Both the position numbers and the translations under genes were made by a program. A DNA stretch of 64,000 bases, from positions 1 through 64,000 of the forward strand of contig JANRKU010000091.1 in NCBI GenBank assembly GCA_033763335.1, written 5' to 3'. The DNA is from GCA-2794515 sp033763335 (GTDB taxonomy: Bacteria; Chloroflexota; Anaerolineae; Aggregatilineales; Phototrophicaceae). The notes under the pieces are model-generated. The model was not told the DNA's origin. It was given only the letters and a program-made list of their open reading frames with translations, and searched no databases. Shown here one piece after another: positions 17,501-28,100 of this stretch (position 1 is its first letter; each line of letters opens with the position of its first letter).

Positions 17501-17767
17501 ATGCGTAGCCCCATTCAAGATGATAAATTTGCCAATTTACAACGCGATATTCAACCCATGCCCGATTTTATCCGAGAAGCCATCCTCAAACATGGCGTAA
17601 TGGATGATTATCTTGCCCGCCCTGCTTATCAGCAAAATGATTATCTCTCGTGGATTACCCGCGCAAAACAAGAATCCACTCAAACCAAACGCCTCAATCA
17701 GATGTTAGAGGAATTGAAAGTGGGTGGCGTTTATATGCGTATGAAGCACCCACTTTCAGAAAAATAG
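17501..17767 (+). CDS. Small YdeI/OmpD-associated (OmdA)-like protein
   Basis: 88 aa. The segment ARPAYQQNDYLSWITRAKQE...KRLNQMLEELKVGGVYM matches the conserved C-terminal part of the YdeI/OmpD-associated family, whose full members are about 190 aa and add an N-terminal DUF1905-type domain. Here only the C-terminal helical segment is present, with its own promoter and ribosome site, so it looks like an intact short form rather than a fragment. It converges on the MurF-like gene with only 7 bp between stops. Function is unknown; the family has been linked to resistance against antimicrobial peptides. Confidence 0.75.
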   Translation: MRSPIQDDKFANLQRDIQPMPDFIREAILKHGVMDDYLARPAYQQNDYLSWITRAKQESTQTKRLNQMLEELKVGGVYMRMKHPLSEK

Positions 17768-17774
17768 CCCCAAA

Positions 17775-19406
17775 TTAGTAGGTATCAGGTAAATCATTCA
17801 AAAATAGCACCGTATCCCCTGCGGTCAGATGGGTCTGATACCACGTAATTGCCTCGCGCAATTCATCCACGACTAACAAACGGTCATCTGGGAAGCCAGA
17901 GGCTTTTAAGCCGTCAAAAATCGGCTTGGTTTGCTCTGCACCGACCAAAATGACATCAGTGGCATGGTCTTTGAGCAATTCCCCCAATTTATAATTTTCG
18001 GGATAATGCAGTTGTCCCAATTCCACCATACCCGGTGTCACAACCAATTTTTTGCCTGTATGCAGGCTCAACACCTTGAGGGCGCTCACCACCCCTGCTG
18101 GATTGGCACTATAAGCATCGTTGATGATGGTGATACCACTCATCACTTGGCGCACCAACCGACTTTCGGCGGGGCGCAGTGAGCGTACCCGCATCGCCAC
18201 ATCACGCAACGACATGCCCTCATGCACGGCAACGGCGGTGCTGAGGAGGATGTTGGTCACATTATGTTCACCCAGTAGCGGAGTTTCAAAACGGGCAGAA
18301 TCGCCTTTTTCGGTATCGGTGACGGTGAACGACAATCCGTTTAGCGATTCGCTCATATCGGATGCCACAAAACGCACCCCTTTGGGGTCAGATGGTGACA
18401 CGGTTTTGCTCACTAACAAGCGTGTTTTAGGATACCCCTTCTCTGCCATGGCACGCACATAGGGATTATCCCAATTGAACACCCCCACCCCATCTGGGGG
18501 CAATTCTTTGATGATTTCATATTTGGCTGTGGCAATATTTTCTAGGCTACCAAATCGCTCAAGGTGCTGTGGACCTACCTCTACCACAATACTGATATGT
18601 GGTGGGGTTAATTTGCAAATCCGTTGGATTTCCCCGCGAATATATGCGCCCATCTCCACCACAAAATAATCTATGCTCAAATCGTTTTTGAGGTCGTTAT
18701 TGATGGCAATACACACCCCCATCATCGTATTAAAACTTTTTGGGGTGGGATAGGCTTTATAGCGCCCATTGAGGATTTCGGTGAGAAATACTTTGGTGGT
18801 CGTTTTGCCATAACTACCCGTAATGCCAATGACGGTGGGGTTAATTTGCTTCATGACACGTTTTGCCGATGCGATAAAGCGTCCGCGCAAAAATGCCTCT
18901 ACGGGCATCATGGCAATATTCCCCAAAACGAGGAAAATCGGCGCGAGCAAATGCGCGACCAACCCAATCATCATCGCCAAGAGCGCCTGATACCGTTCCG
19001 ATTCGATAGCCAACGCGCCCAAAATGGTTATAATGAGCAAAAAGGCGATGCTTATCCAGACGATTGTCGCGCCCAATAACCGATTGGCACGCGGGGTATG
19101 ACGGAATTGCTTCTTGATTTCACCTTCATCTGGCGGAATATTGGCAATCAGCGCCAAGACAATGCCGATAATAAGCGGAAATGGCGAATCTGGGGACTCG
19201 CTAAAGATGAAAATCATCACCAAACCGATGGCGGTGAGGGTGATGGGACGCATGGGAAATAAGCGGTCACGCGCTTTCATCCACCAACGGGCATAACGCC
19301 CCATTTTGTATTCTTCTATCTGATAAAACCGTGCTTGTTTATAGGCGCGGATACTTGTCCCCGCCCACCATATCAAGAGTAATACGAGCAAAAATACGGT
19401 ATTCAT
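17775..19406 (-). CDS. Membrane-anchored MurF-like Mur ligase
   Basis: 543 aa. Unlike canonical cytosolic MurF (about 450 aa), it starts with four or five hydrophobic segments in residues 1-170 (MNTVFLLVLLLIWWAG; then two pairs around 55-90 and 110-170). The Mur-ligase core follows: P-loop GITGSYGKTTTK, EMGAYIRGEI, HLERFGS...KYEI (carbamylated-Lys region), FNWDNPYV, and C-terminal NDAYSANPAGVVSAL, the MurF signature. It would add D-Ala-D-Ala to UDP-MurNAc-tripeptide, or act in a related amide-ligase step at the membrane. The start follows the last upstream gap without ambiguity. ddl at 6.5 kb would supply the substrate. Confidence 0.85.
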   Translation of the reverse strand: MNTVFLLVLLLIWWAGTSIRAYKQARFYQIEEYKMGRYARWWMKARDRLFPMRPITLTAIGLVMIFIFSESPDSPFPLIIGIVLALIANIPPDEGEIKKQFRHTPRANRLLGATIVWISIAFLLIITILGALAIESERYQALLAMMIGLVAHLLAPIFLVLGNIAMMPVEAFLRGRFIASAKRVMKQINPTVIGITGSYGKTTTKVFLTEILNGRYKAYPTPKSFNTMMGVCIAINNDLKNDLSIDYFVVEMGAYIRGEIQRICKLTPPHISIVVEVGPQHLERFGSLENIATAKYEIIKELPPDGVGVFNWDNPYVRAMAEKGYPKTRLLVSKTVSPSDPKGVRFVASDMSESLNGLSFTVTDTEKGDSARFETPLLGEHNVTNILLSTAVAVHEGMSLRDVAMRVRSLRPAESRLVRQVMSGITIINDAYSANPAGVVSALKVLSLHTGKKLVVTPGMVELGQLHYPENYKLGELLKDHATDVILVGAEQTKPIFDGLKASGFPDDRLLVVDELREAITWYQTHLTAGDTVLFLNDLPDTY

Positions 19407-19490
19407 ATCAAAACCTTGTTTCGTAACGAATAAAACCCATGTATAGCAACTTAAAGCATATATTGAGGGATATATGGAAATTAAAAATAA

Positions 19491-21452
19491 TTAATTATTT
19501 GGACATCCATAAGCATTATCTATGGTGTTACCACCATCATCTATAAAGACACCAGTACCACCACACGCATTATTTTCATAATGAACATGGTTGCTAAATA
19601 AGGTACCGCTATTGTTAATTGCATCACTTTCACCTATCGCCATATTAGTGGTAAAAGTGCTTTGGGTGATAGTCATTAAATCACTATTGAAAATTGCACC
19701 ACCCATATTTGCTACATTGTGAGAGAAAGTTGTGCCACTAATGGTAAGCAATCCAGAAATCAGAATATAACCTTCACTAAAGTTTTCATTAAAAATTGCA
19801 CCACCATTAAATTGTGCCAGATTATCGGTGAAGGTGCTATCAGTGATAGCGAGTCGGGCATGGTTAGCAATTGCACCACCATTACCATAAAGACCTATCA
19901 TTTTTCTTGTCACATTCCTATCAAAGGTGCTACCAACGATGGTAAGTCTGCTACGATTGAGAATTGCACCACCATTACCAGCCAAGTTATCCGTAAAAGT
20001 GCTATTAGTAATGGCAAGTTGACCATCGTTGGCAATTGCACCACCATCTTTTGCAAAGTTACCAGAAAATATACTATCTATGATGGTAAGTGTGCCAGCA
20101 TTATCAATTGCACCGCCATAATAATAGTCCCAAGTAGCCGCTGAATTACCATTGAATATTCCACCTATAATAGTCAATGTCCCATTATTGCTAATTGCAC
20201 CGCCACTACCACCGGTCGAATTATTGGTAAAAGTGCTATTTATAATTGTGATGAGACCATTATTATAAATCGCACCGCCACCAGCTGACGCATTGCGAGA
20301 AAAAATACTATTAGAAATAGATGCTGTACCATTATTAATAATTGCACCGCCATGTGCATCAATTCCATTTTGTAAAGTTACCCCATCTAATGTGAGATTT
20401 GCCCCCTCGTCCACTCTGAAAAGCTGTGTTCTATCATCTCCATCAAAAAAGATAAACCCTGTGCCATTAATTATCACATTTCCTGTAATGGTTAATACAT
20501 CAGTAAAAATGATGGTTTCATTACAGGTGAAAGTGATTATTCCGCCATTGTTATTAGCATTGGCTATAGCATCAGAGAGTGTGCCAATACCAGTAAAATG
20601 AATACAATCGCTCACAGTTAATGTAAAAGGAGATGTGGTTGGTAAACTATTAGGGCATCCATTGGCATTTTGGGCTATATTACCACCATTATCAATGATG
20701 GCACCTCCATCACAATTATTATTTTCATAGTGTGTATTTTGACTAGAAACTATATTATTCTCTAGGCTGACAATTGCACTGCCATTATCATTATATGTTG
20801 TGTTATTAACAATACGGCTATTATTGATACTAAATGTACCATGATGATTCTTAATTGCCCCACCAGTCAAACGCGCGGCGTTTTCTGAGAATATACTGTT
20901 AATAATAGATACACTACCACCACTATTATAAATTGCACCACCGTCATTTGCCCGATTCAGTGAAAAAACAGAGTTACTGATGGTCAGTATGCCATTATTA
21001 TAAATTGCACCACCACCACCAAAGTTAAGTTGGTCTGTTCTACCTGATGTGTTATTCAAAAAAGCACTATTAGTGATAATGAGGGTGCCATCATTGTCAA
21101 TAGCGCCACCCTGTTCCTCATGATACCCATATTGTAGGGTTAGACCATCAAGTGTAAGTGATGTGTAACGATTTACAGCAAAAAATTGTGTTGCAAGCCC
21201 GCCATTAAAAATGATATTTCCAGCGCCAATAATATGTATATTGCCTGTGGTCGTCAATTCATGTCTAAAAGTGATAGTCCCACTACAGATAAAGGTAATA
21301 GTTCCATCATTCTCATTGGCAGTGATAAAAGCCTCTCTAAGAGATGCAAAATCACAAGTGGAAACAATCACATCTTGTGCATAAGCAGGTACTAATGCAG
21401 ACATTATAAAAATAGGCATCAATAGGATAATAAGAAAGTATTTACGCTTGAT
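19491..21452 (-). CDS. Secreted right-handed beta-helix repeat protein
   Basis: About 653 aa, noticeably more AT-rich than its neighbours. Two homologous halves each open with a D/C...SLREAF or TLSDAI segment (CSLREAI-like) followed by many ~23-25-aa repeats of the pattern GGAIxNxGxLTIxNSxFxxN, typical of polymorphic outer-membrane-protein and pectate-lyase-like beta-helices. The shortest frames start at TTG 21422 or ATG 21419, but an AGGAGG site (21460-21465) sits exactly 7 nt before an in-frame ATC at 21452. Starting there restores a textbook signal peptide (KRKYFLIILL...PAYA). No catalytic residues are visible, so an adhesin or surface-layer role is inferred. It follows the kinase gene by 54 bp. 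Confidence 0.8.
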   Translation of the reverse strand: MKRKYFLIILLMPIFIMSALVPAYAQDVIVSTCDFASLREAFITANENDGTITFICSGTITFRHELTTTGNIHIIGAGNIIFNGGLATQFFAVNRYTSLTLDGLTLQYGYHEEQGGAIDNDGTLIITNSAFLNNTSGRTDQLNFGGGGAIYNNGILTISNSVFSLNRANDGGAIYNSGGSVSIINSIFSENAARLTGGAIKNHHGTFSINNSRIVNNTTYNDNGSAIVSLENNIVSSQNTHYENNNCDGGAIIDNGGNIAQNANGCPNSLPTTSPFTLTVSDCIHFTGIGTLSDAIANANNNGGIITFTCNETIIFTDVLTITGNVIINGTGFIFFDGDDRTQLFRVDEGANLTLDGVTLQNGIDAHGGAIINNGTASISNSIFSRNASAGGGAIYNNGLITIINSTFTNNSTGGSGGAISNNGTLTIIGGIFNGNSAATWDYYYGGAIDNAGTLTIIDSIFSGNFAKDGGAIANDGQLAITNSTFTDNLAGNGGAILNRSRLTIVGSTFDRNVTRKMIGLYGNGGAIANHARLAITDSTFTDNLAQFNGGAIFNENFSEGYILISGLLTISGTTFSHNVANMGGAIFNSDLMTITQSTFTTNMAIGESDAINNSGTLFSNHVHYENNACGGTGVFIDDGGNTIDNAYGCPNN

Positions 21453-21506
21453 GACTATACCTCCTATATTGATATAAGGTTGTTTATCATCATAATGCTC
21501 ATTTTC

Positions 21507-24500
21507 TTATTCCCCCAAAATATCCAATAAAATAGCCTTGAGCGTCTTTTGCTTGCCATTTTCCCAACTGGTCTTGGCGAGCGATTCTGCGACATGTGCT
21601 TGCAAATCGAAGGCGAATTGTTCGACCTCATCTTCCATGTGGTCAGGCAAATCGGGCGTATGTGCCATAAAAGATACCCATTCAAGCGCCTCACCAAGCC
21701 GATTTTGTGCCTGATACAATTTGGCAAAATAATTCAGCAGGGTAAAAACAGCTTCGAGATTATTCACATCTTTGGCAATCTTCAAACCCATAATAAAATT
21801 GGCTTGTGCCACCCCATAATTTTTTTGGTCGCCAAATACACGCCCCAATTGCAAATAGGTATTAATCACACCAGAAGAATTGCCAATTTCTTTGAATACC
21901 GCCTGCGCTTTGCTAAAGGCTTGCACCGCTTCATCATATTCCAGCAGGTCATACGACACAGCGCCCATTTCGTAATAAATACGTCCCATTTCGGGCTTAT
22001 TACCGTCCTGCGAGGCATGGATGAGCATATCCATCAAATCACGGCGTTTATCCCGAAATTCTTCGACACGCTTCACCGTGATGGTATCCAATTTTCCAGA
22101 TGTCCCCGCCATGCCCCATTGCCCACCGACCTCCCGTGAGAGCGTGAGGCTTTGTTGATATAATTCTTTGGCGAGTTTATCATCACCCATATCATAGGCG
22201 ACACTGCCCAAGCTGTTGAGGACTTTGACGACATCCGCTTGTTTATCGAGTTGGCGATAAATTTCCAAACTGCGTTGATAATATTTCCGCGCCGCCTCAT
22301 ATAACCCACGCACATGCTCTACACCGCCTAGTGCATACAGCGAACTGGCAATGCCTTCTGGTAAATCTTGTTTTTCTGAGGCATGTAGGCTTTCCTGATA
22401 CAATTGGCGGGCTTGGGTATATGCCCCAAAGCCTAAATAGGCTTCTGCCTTGCGATGTTGCAAATAGACACGGCGTAATTGGCTGTCTTTTTGTGCCTGT
22501 GCTTTGGGGGTGATGAGGGTTAAGGCACGTTCAAAAAAGATGACCGCCTCTTGATATGCACCACTCCGCAGGGCTTGTTCGCCTGCCAATGAGGTGTAGT
22601 ATTCCTCTTTGACCACATCCCCCACCACATTCCAGTGATGGGCAAGTGCGGCGGCATTTTCGGTGATACCATACAGTTTTTCGAGTCCCTCTGCCACGCG
22701 CCGATGTAATCCCATCAGGTCATGTTTGGGGATACGCTCCAAAACACCATCGCGCAATTTATCATGAGCAAAGCGCCATTCTTCATCCAAAACTTCCAAT
22801 ACGGCGGCATTGGCACATTCATTCAAAAAGTCGTTGATGTCTATCTGTGGGACAAGATAGCGCAACAATGTCACATCTACTTGTCTACCCATAACAGCCG
22901 TTAGTGCCAAAATATCGTGCATTTGTTGGGGAATATGATTCAAGCGCCGTTGAATAATCCGTTGTACCCCGCCCGCAAAAACACTTTGGGGAAGGGTTGT
23001 ACGCCCAATTTCTTCAAGATTACCCGCTTCTTCTGCCAATGCCCGCACGACTTCGATGAGGAAAAAGACATTGCCTTCTGTCTCGCGTTGGAGCAAATGC
23101 ACAACCTGTTCTTTTTTACCGACATCACCGAGCATCGCTTGGCTGAGTTCTGCAATATCCGATTCATTCAATCGGCTCAATTTGAGGACGGTGCTATTGG
23201 GCAACATCGTGGGCAAATCGGGGCGCTCATCATCCCGAAAACTAGCGATGAGCAAAAGAGGCAATTCCATAGCCAATTGGCTCAAAGACGCAAATAGGCT
23301 AATATTTTCGCTACCTGCCCAATGCAAATCTTCGAGCATAATCACCACAGGTTGCCCAATTCCTTTCACCATACGCTCTAGGGAATTGAGTAAACGCGAT
23401 TGCACTTTGGTAGATTCGAGTTCACTCGCCACTTCAAGGTGATATGGCGGTAGCGATACAACATCGGGGACGAGCAGTTTAATTAACCCCGCATCCACCG
23501 CATCTAATTCCCCCGCCAACCCCAACCAACGGAAAATATTCCGCCACAATTGATAGGGAGTGCGTCCTTCGCTAATCGCTTGCCCGCGCATCGCCAATGC
23601 ACCATTCACCAGCGCCAAAGTGCGAAGTTCATCTATCAACCGCGACTTCCCCACCCCACTTTCACCACTAATGAGCCACGCGCTCCCTTTGCCCTCTACA
23701 GCATCGGCAAGCGCAAGAGCGAGTTGCCCCAATTCTTTATCACGCCCAACCAACCGTGCCGCCTGCAAAAAGCTATCACGGGTGGCAATAGTATCAAGGT
23801 CTATCGGCTCATCTACCGCATATTTGAGGGCTTGTGCCGCTTCACCTGCATTGCTAAAACGGTCATCTGGGTCTTTCATCAAAAGGCGTTCTATCACCGA
23901 TGACACATCATAACTGACATCTAATACCGCTATATCGGGGAGTTTGAACAGAATATCATTAATCAATTTGCTGATTTCTATGTGGGGAAAGGGATGTTCT
24001 CCCCTAAAAATTTCGTAGGCAATCACGCCGACTGCATATAAATCCGATGCTTCGGTGGCATGTGCGCCCCGTAGCACTTCTGGAGAGATATATGCCAGCG
24101 TCCCCGCCGTATTGCCACTATCTTCACCGCTAATCGTGGAACGGTCACGCATAACCGATAGCCCAAAATCTAGCACACGCACTTTATTATCTACCACCAA
24201 CACATTGGCAGGTTTGAGGTCACGATGCAACACCCCACGCCGATGCAAATACATCAAGGCTTGGAGCAATTGCATTAAATAGGTCAATTTGGTGATAATA
24301 GGCTTGTCTTTAGTGGCTTCGAGGATGGTTTTTGTGTTTTCGAGCAATTCCATCGTGTAATAAGGATGGCGGCTCTCATCGAATCCATAATCTATCACTT
24401 CGATGATATACGGATGATGAAACGATGCCATCAGCTTAAATTCTTGGGTGAGGGCAAGCCGAAAATTCTCATTCATATTGCCCGCGTCATTATCATTCAA

Positions 24501-24650
24501 CACACGCTTGAGCGCCACATGATTCCCTGTGAGCAAATCATGTGCGCGATAAACCGCCCCCATACCACCTAGTCCAATGAGTTCACCTAATTCATAGCGT
24601 TTGCCAATGAGTTGGGGTTTTTGCGCCATTTGTTGCATAGTGGGAATCAC
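21507..24650 (-). CDS. Ser/Thr protein kinase - AAA ATPase - TPR fusion
   Basis: 1047-aa cytosolic signalling protein with no transmembrane segment. Kinase domain (15-285): Gly-rich loop GLGGMGAV, K48 (ALK), catalytic D144 (HRDLKPANVL), D161 (LDFG), activation segment AGTLAYISPEVL. An orphan AAA_16-type ATPase follows (about 300-600) with Walker A GESGVGKS near residue 328 and VVIMLEDLHWAGS as Walker B. The C-terminal third (about 690-1010) is a tetratricopeptide array, e.g. ARKYYQRSLEIYRQLDKQADVVKVLNSLG-like units. This architecture, related to guanylate-cyclase/LuxR MalT-like STAND proteins, suggests a scaffolded switch. GTG 24650 or ATG 24638 could be the start. It sits downstream of two response regulators and a sensor kinase. 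Confidence 0.92.
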   Translation of the reverse strand: MIPTMQQMAQKPQLIGKRYELGELIGLGGMGAVYRAHDLLTGNHVALKRVLNDNDAGNMNENFRLALTQEFKLMASFHHPYIIEVIDYGFDESRHPYYTMELLENTKTILEATKDKPIITKLTYLMQLLQALMYLHRRGVLHRDLKPANVLVVDNKVRVLDFGLSVMRDRSTISGEDSGNTAGTLAYISPEVLRGAHATEASDLYAVGVIAYEIFRGEHPFPHIEISKLINDILFKLPDIAVLDVSYDVSSVIERLLMKDPDDRFSNAGEAAQALKYAVDEPIDLDTIATRDSFLQAARLVGRDKELGQLALALADAVEGKGSAWLISGESGVGKSRLIDELRTLALVNGALAMRGQAISEGRTPYQLWRNIFRWLGLAGELDAVDAGLIKLLVPDVVSLPPYHLEVASELESTKVQSRLLNSLERMVKGIGQPVVIMLEDLHWAGSENISLFASLSQLAMELPLLLIASFRDDERPDLPTMLPNSTVLKLSRLNESDIAELSQAMLGDVGKKEQVVHLLQRETEGNVFFLIEVVRALAEEAGNLEEIGRTTLPQSVFAGGVQRIIQRRLNHIPQQMHDILALTAVMGRQVDVTLLRYLVPQIDINDFLNECANAAVLEVLDEEWRFAHDKLRDGVLERIPKHDLMGLHRRVAEGLEKLYGITENAAALAHHWNVVGDVVKEEYYTSLAGEQALRSGAYQEAVIFFERALTLITPKAQAQKDSQLRRVYLQHRKAEAYLGFGAYTQARQLYQESLHASEKQDLPEGIASSLYALGGVEHVRGLYEAARKYYQRSLEIYRQLDKQADVVKVLNSLGSVAYDMGDDKLAKELYQQSLTLSREVGGQWGMAGTSGKLDTITVKRVEEFRDKRRDLMDMLIHASQDGNKPEMGRIYYEMGAVSYDLLEYDEAVQAFSKAQAVFKEIGNSSGVINTYLQLGRVFGDQKNYGVAQANFIMGLKIAKDVNNLEAVFTLLNYFAKLYQAQNRLGEALEWVSFMAHTPDLPDHMEDEVEQFAFDLQAHVAESLAKTSWENGKQKTLKAILLDILGE

Positions 24651-24716
24651 ATTTCACCAATCATAATTTATATATGTTTGATTATACACAATTCCCACAA
24701 TTATCACAAAATAGGG

Positions 24717-25091
24717 CTATTCGTTAGAAATGCCCAAAAAATGGTCTATCTTCGCCAATAATTCGGGGAACTTAATCGGCTTGGTCTCATATTCATCACA
24801 TCCAGCCGCCAAACATTTTTCTCTGTCGCCCGCAATCGCGTGCGCGGTCAATGCAATGATGGGGATATGCTTAACAGAGGGGTCAGCTTTAATCAGGCGG
24901 GTGGCTTGCCAACCATCCATGACGGGCAAGCTCATATCCATTAAAATCAGTTTGGGTTTTTGGCGTTGTGCCATCTCTACCCCTTGTGCGCCATCTGTGG
25001 CAATGAGTACCTCATGCCCACGTTTCGATAATCGGCGCGATAGCATATCCAAATTCATCTCGTTATCTTCTACTACCAATATTGTCGCCAT
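24717..25091 (-). CDS. Single-domain response regulator
   Basis: 124-aa stand-alone receiver of the CheY/DivK type: E8/D9 acidic pocket, phospho-acceptor D52 (ILMDMSLPVMDGW), T in ALTAH and Lys in ETKPI. No output domain, so it probably relays phosphate or acts by protein contact. It begins 9 bp after the Amt-kinase stop and is followed after 66 bp by the Ser/Thr kinase, so it likely links the two in a phosphorelay. Confidence 0.93.
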   Translation of the reverse strand: MATILVVEDNEMNLDMLSRRLSKRGHEVLIATDGAQGVEMAQRQKPKLILMDMSLPVMDGWQATRLIKADPSVKHIPIIALTAHAIAGDREKCLAAGCDEYETKPIKFPELLAKIDHFLGISNE

Positions 25092-25100
25092 TATGCGAGA

Positions 25101-28100
25101 CTACCCTTCCCTCTCGTCATCATCATATTTCTGAATTTGTGCGTTGATGAGTTGGCTAATTTTATTCAATAAACTCTCACGTTCATACGCCGATTTCATC
25201 AGGATTTCTTCTACCACGCCATGTAATTGTTCACGGTCTTCGCTGGTGAGGTCTTTGGCTGTCACTACGACTACAGGGATAGAGCGCCCTTCTTCTGTTT
25301 TTTGCAATTCTGTCAAAAATTGGAAGCCATCCATTTCGGGCATCATCAAATCGAGCAAAATAAGATCTGGAGCAAAGGTGTCGAGCTTCTTTAGCCCCTC
25401 TAGCCCATTTTGTGCCTCTTCGACCATCCATCCTTCTTTTTGGAGGGTGCGTGTGACCATATCGCGTTGGTTGGGGTCATCATCAATCACCAAAATTTGC
25501 CCAAAGACACTTGGAGTTGCAGATTTTTTGCGGAACACTTTGAGCGTATCCACCATCTTTTGACGGTCAATGGGTTTGGTCAAATAGCCAGCCGCGCCCA
25601 ATGCAAACCCGCGTGTGCGGTCATCTACAATCGAAATCATGACCACAGGGATGTGCATCAGGTCGGGGTCGGCTTTGAGTTGTTCCAACACACTCCAGCC
25701 GTCCATGCCTTGCATCATCACATCCAATGTGATGGCATCTGGCTTGAGTTCTCTGGCGATACGCAAGCCTTCTGCCCCATTGGTCGCCACACCCACAGAA
25801 AAACCTTCTTTGGCGAGTGACCGCACAATCAAGTCGCGCACAGTGGGGTCATCATCAATCACCAAAACCAACCCACCCGATTGTGTATCAGCAGACAGTG
25901 TTGTCGAAATCTTTGGCGCGAGTTGTGCCTCTGGTGCTTTGGTGTTATCTACCACAATCACAGGAAAATAGGCGATAAAGGTTGTGCCAATGGTGAGTTC
26001 ACTCTCTACAATAATATCCCCACCCATCATCTGACAGAATCGCTTGCTGATGGTGAGTCCCAAGCCCGTACCACCATATTTACGAGTCGTGGACGCATCG
26101 GCTTGTGTGAATTCTGCAAAGACACTTCTGAGTTGGTCGGGCGACATGCCAATCCCCGTATCTTTGACGCGGAACACCAAAAAGTCTTTGCCATCGCGCT
26201 CTTCAACATTGACCAAAAGGGCGATTGTGCCATTTTCGGTGAATTTTGCGGCATTACTGAGCAAGTTGAATAGGGTTTGGCGAGTTTTGGTAATATCTGC
26301 ACGAGCAATACCAACATTTTCAGAAATTTGCAAACTAAACCGATTGTTGTTCTTATCCATCAATGGCGAAATGGTCGAAGCCACGTTGTCTAGCATGGCA
26401 GACACATCAAATTCTTCCAGATACAATTCCATGCGCCCGGCCTCAATTTTGGACAGGTCAAGGATATTATTGATGAGGTCAAGCAAATGACTCCCCGCCG
26501 ATTGGATTTTGTTCAAATCTGGCACAATATCTTCATAGCCAAAATCTTCGGCATCTTCGGTGAGCATTTCGCTGTAGCCAATGATGGCATTCAGTGGTGT
26601 TCGCAATTCGTGGCTCATATTAGCTAAAAAGGCACTTTTAGCACGATTCGCCGTCTCTGCCACTTCTTTGGCATCATTCAATGCCGCCTCATATTCTTTG
26701 CGGGCAGTAATATCACGCACATGGAGCAAGGTGGCGGGGCGGTTGCCATATTGAATTTGACTAGCACGAATTTCGACAGGAATAGCTATTCCATCTTTGG
26801 TATAAGACAGACTCTCTAACACAAAGTTCTTATTTTCGCTCACATCGAAAAAATCAATCTCAACATTTTGACGTTTTTCGGGTGGCACAAGTTCAATCAC
26901 ATTAATGCCAATGAGTTCCTCTTTGGTCATCCCATGCAACAAACATGCCGCTTCGTTCACATCCAAAATATTGCCATGTTCATCTTCAACGAATACGGGG
27001 TCTGGTGATTTTTCAAATAAATCACGAAAACGGGTTTCGCTTTGTTTAATCTTTTCTTCTGCCAAGCGACGCTCGGTAATATCGCGGAATGTGCCTGTCA
27101 AAAAGGTCGTATCGCCTGCTTGCACTTCGGTGATAATAACTTCTAGCGGAAAAATGCTTCCATCGGAACGCCTGCCATACATTTCGCTATAACTCTCGGC
27201 ACGAATGAGGTCATTCAACACCGATTTCATGTAGGTATCTGGGCTTATGCCTTCTGGCGGTGAAATGAGTTGATAAACCGCGCTCCCCGCCAGTTGATTT
27301 TTCTGATACCCAAAAATCATTTCTGCGGCGGGGTTAATCGTCAAAATGTGCAACGCATCTTTTGAAAATGTGACAATGCCATCCATCGCAGTACGGACAA
27401 TGGCTTCGGTACGCTGAATCGCCTCCTCAAGCGCCCCCATCACCATATTATAGCGAGTGGCAATTTGCCCCACTTCGGTAAATGGTTCTACAGGCACACG
27501 CAGGCTCATATCGCCTGTTTGGGATTGTTCTTCCATCACATTAAACAAATCCAATAATTCATTGGTCGCGCCATGTTCAGACACATTTAAGCCGATATGT
27601 TCATCTTCTGCCGATACCCGTAAGGGATAAAAACGGTTGGTGATGATAGTCAGTATGAAAGAAATGCCAAATGTCCATAAAAAGCACGCCACGATGCCTA
27701 TCAGTTGGGCAATAATCTGGTCTCCACGAGATAATCCTGTGCCAAGCAAGGCAGGGTCGCCAAAAATACCGACTGCCAATGTTCCCCAAATACCCGCCGC
27801 CAAATGCACAGGAATTGCGCCCACCGCATCATCTATTTTCAGGCGAATGAGCAACGCATCTGCTGATAACATCACGATAGCACCAATCACACCGATAATG
27901 GCGGCAGAGAATGTGCTGACTGCATGGCAATTGGCGGTGATTGCGACTGCACCCGCCAATGTACCATTCAACACAAGGTCAATTTCGGCACGTTTGCGGA
28001 TGAGCCAGCCAATGACCAACGCCCCTGTCATACCAAATGAACTAGCGATGACCGTATTGACCATCACACGGGGAACTTGGTCATTCATACCCAATGTGCT

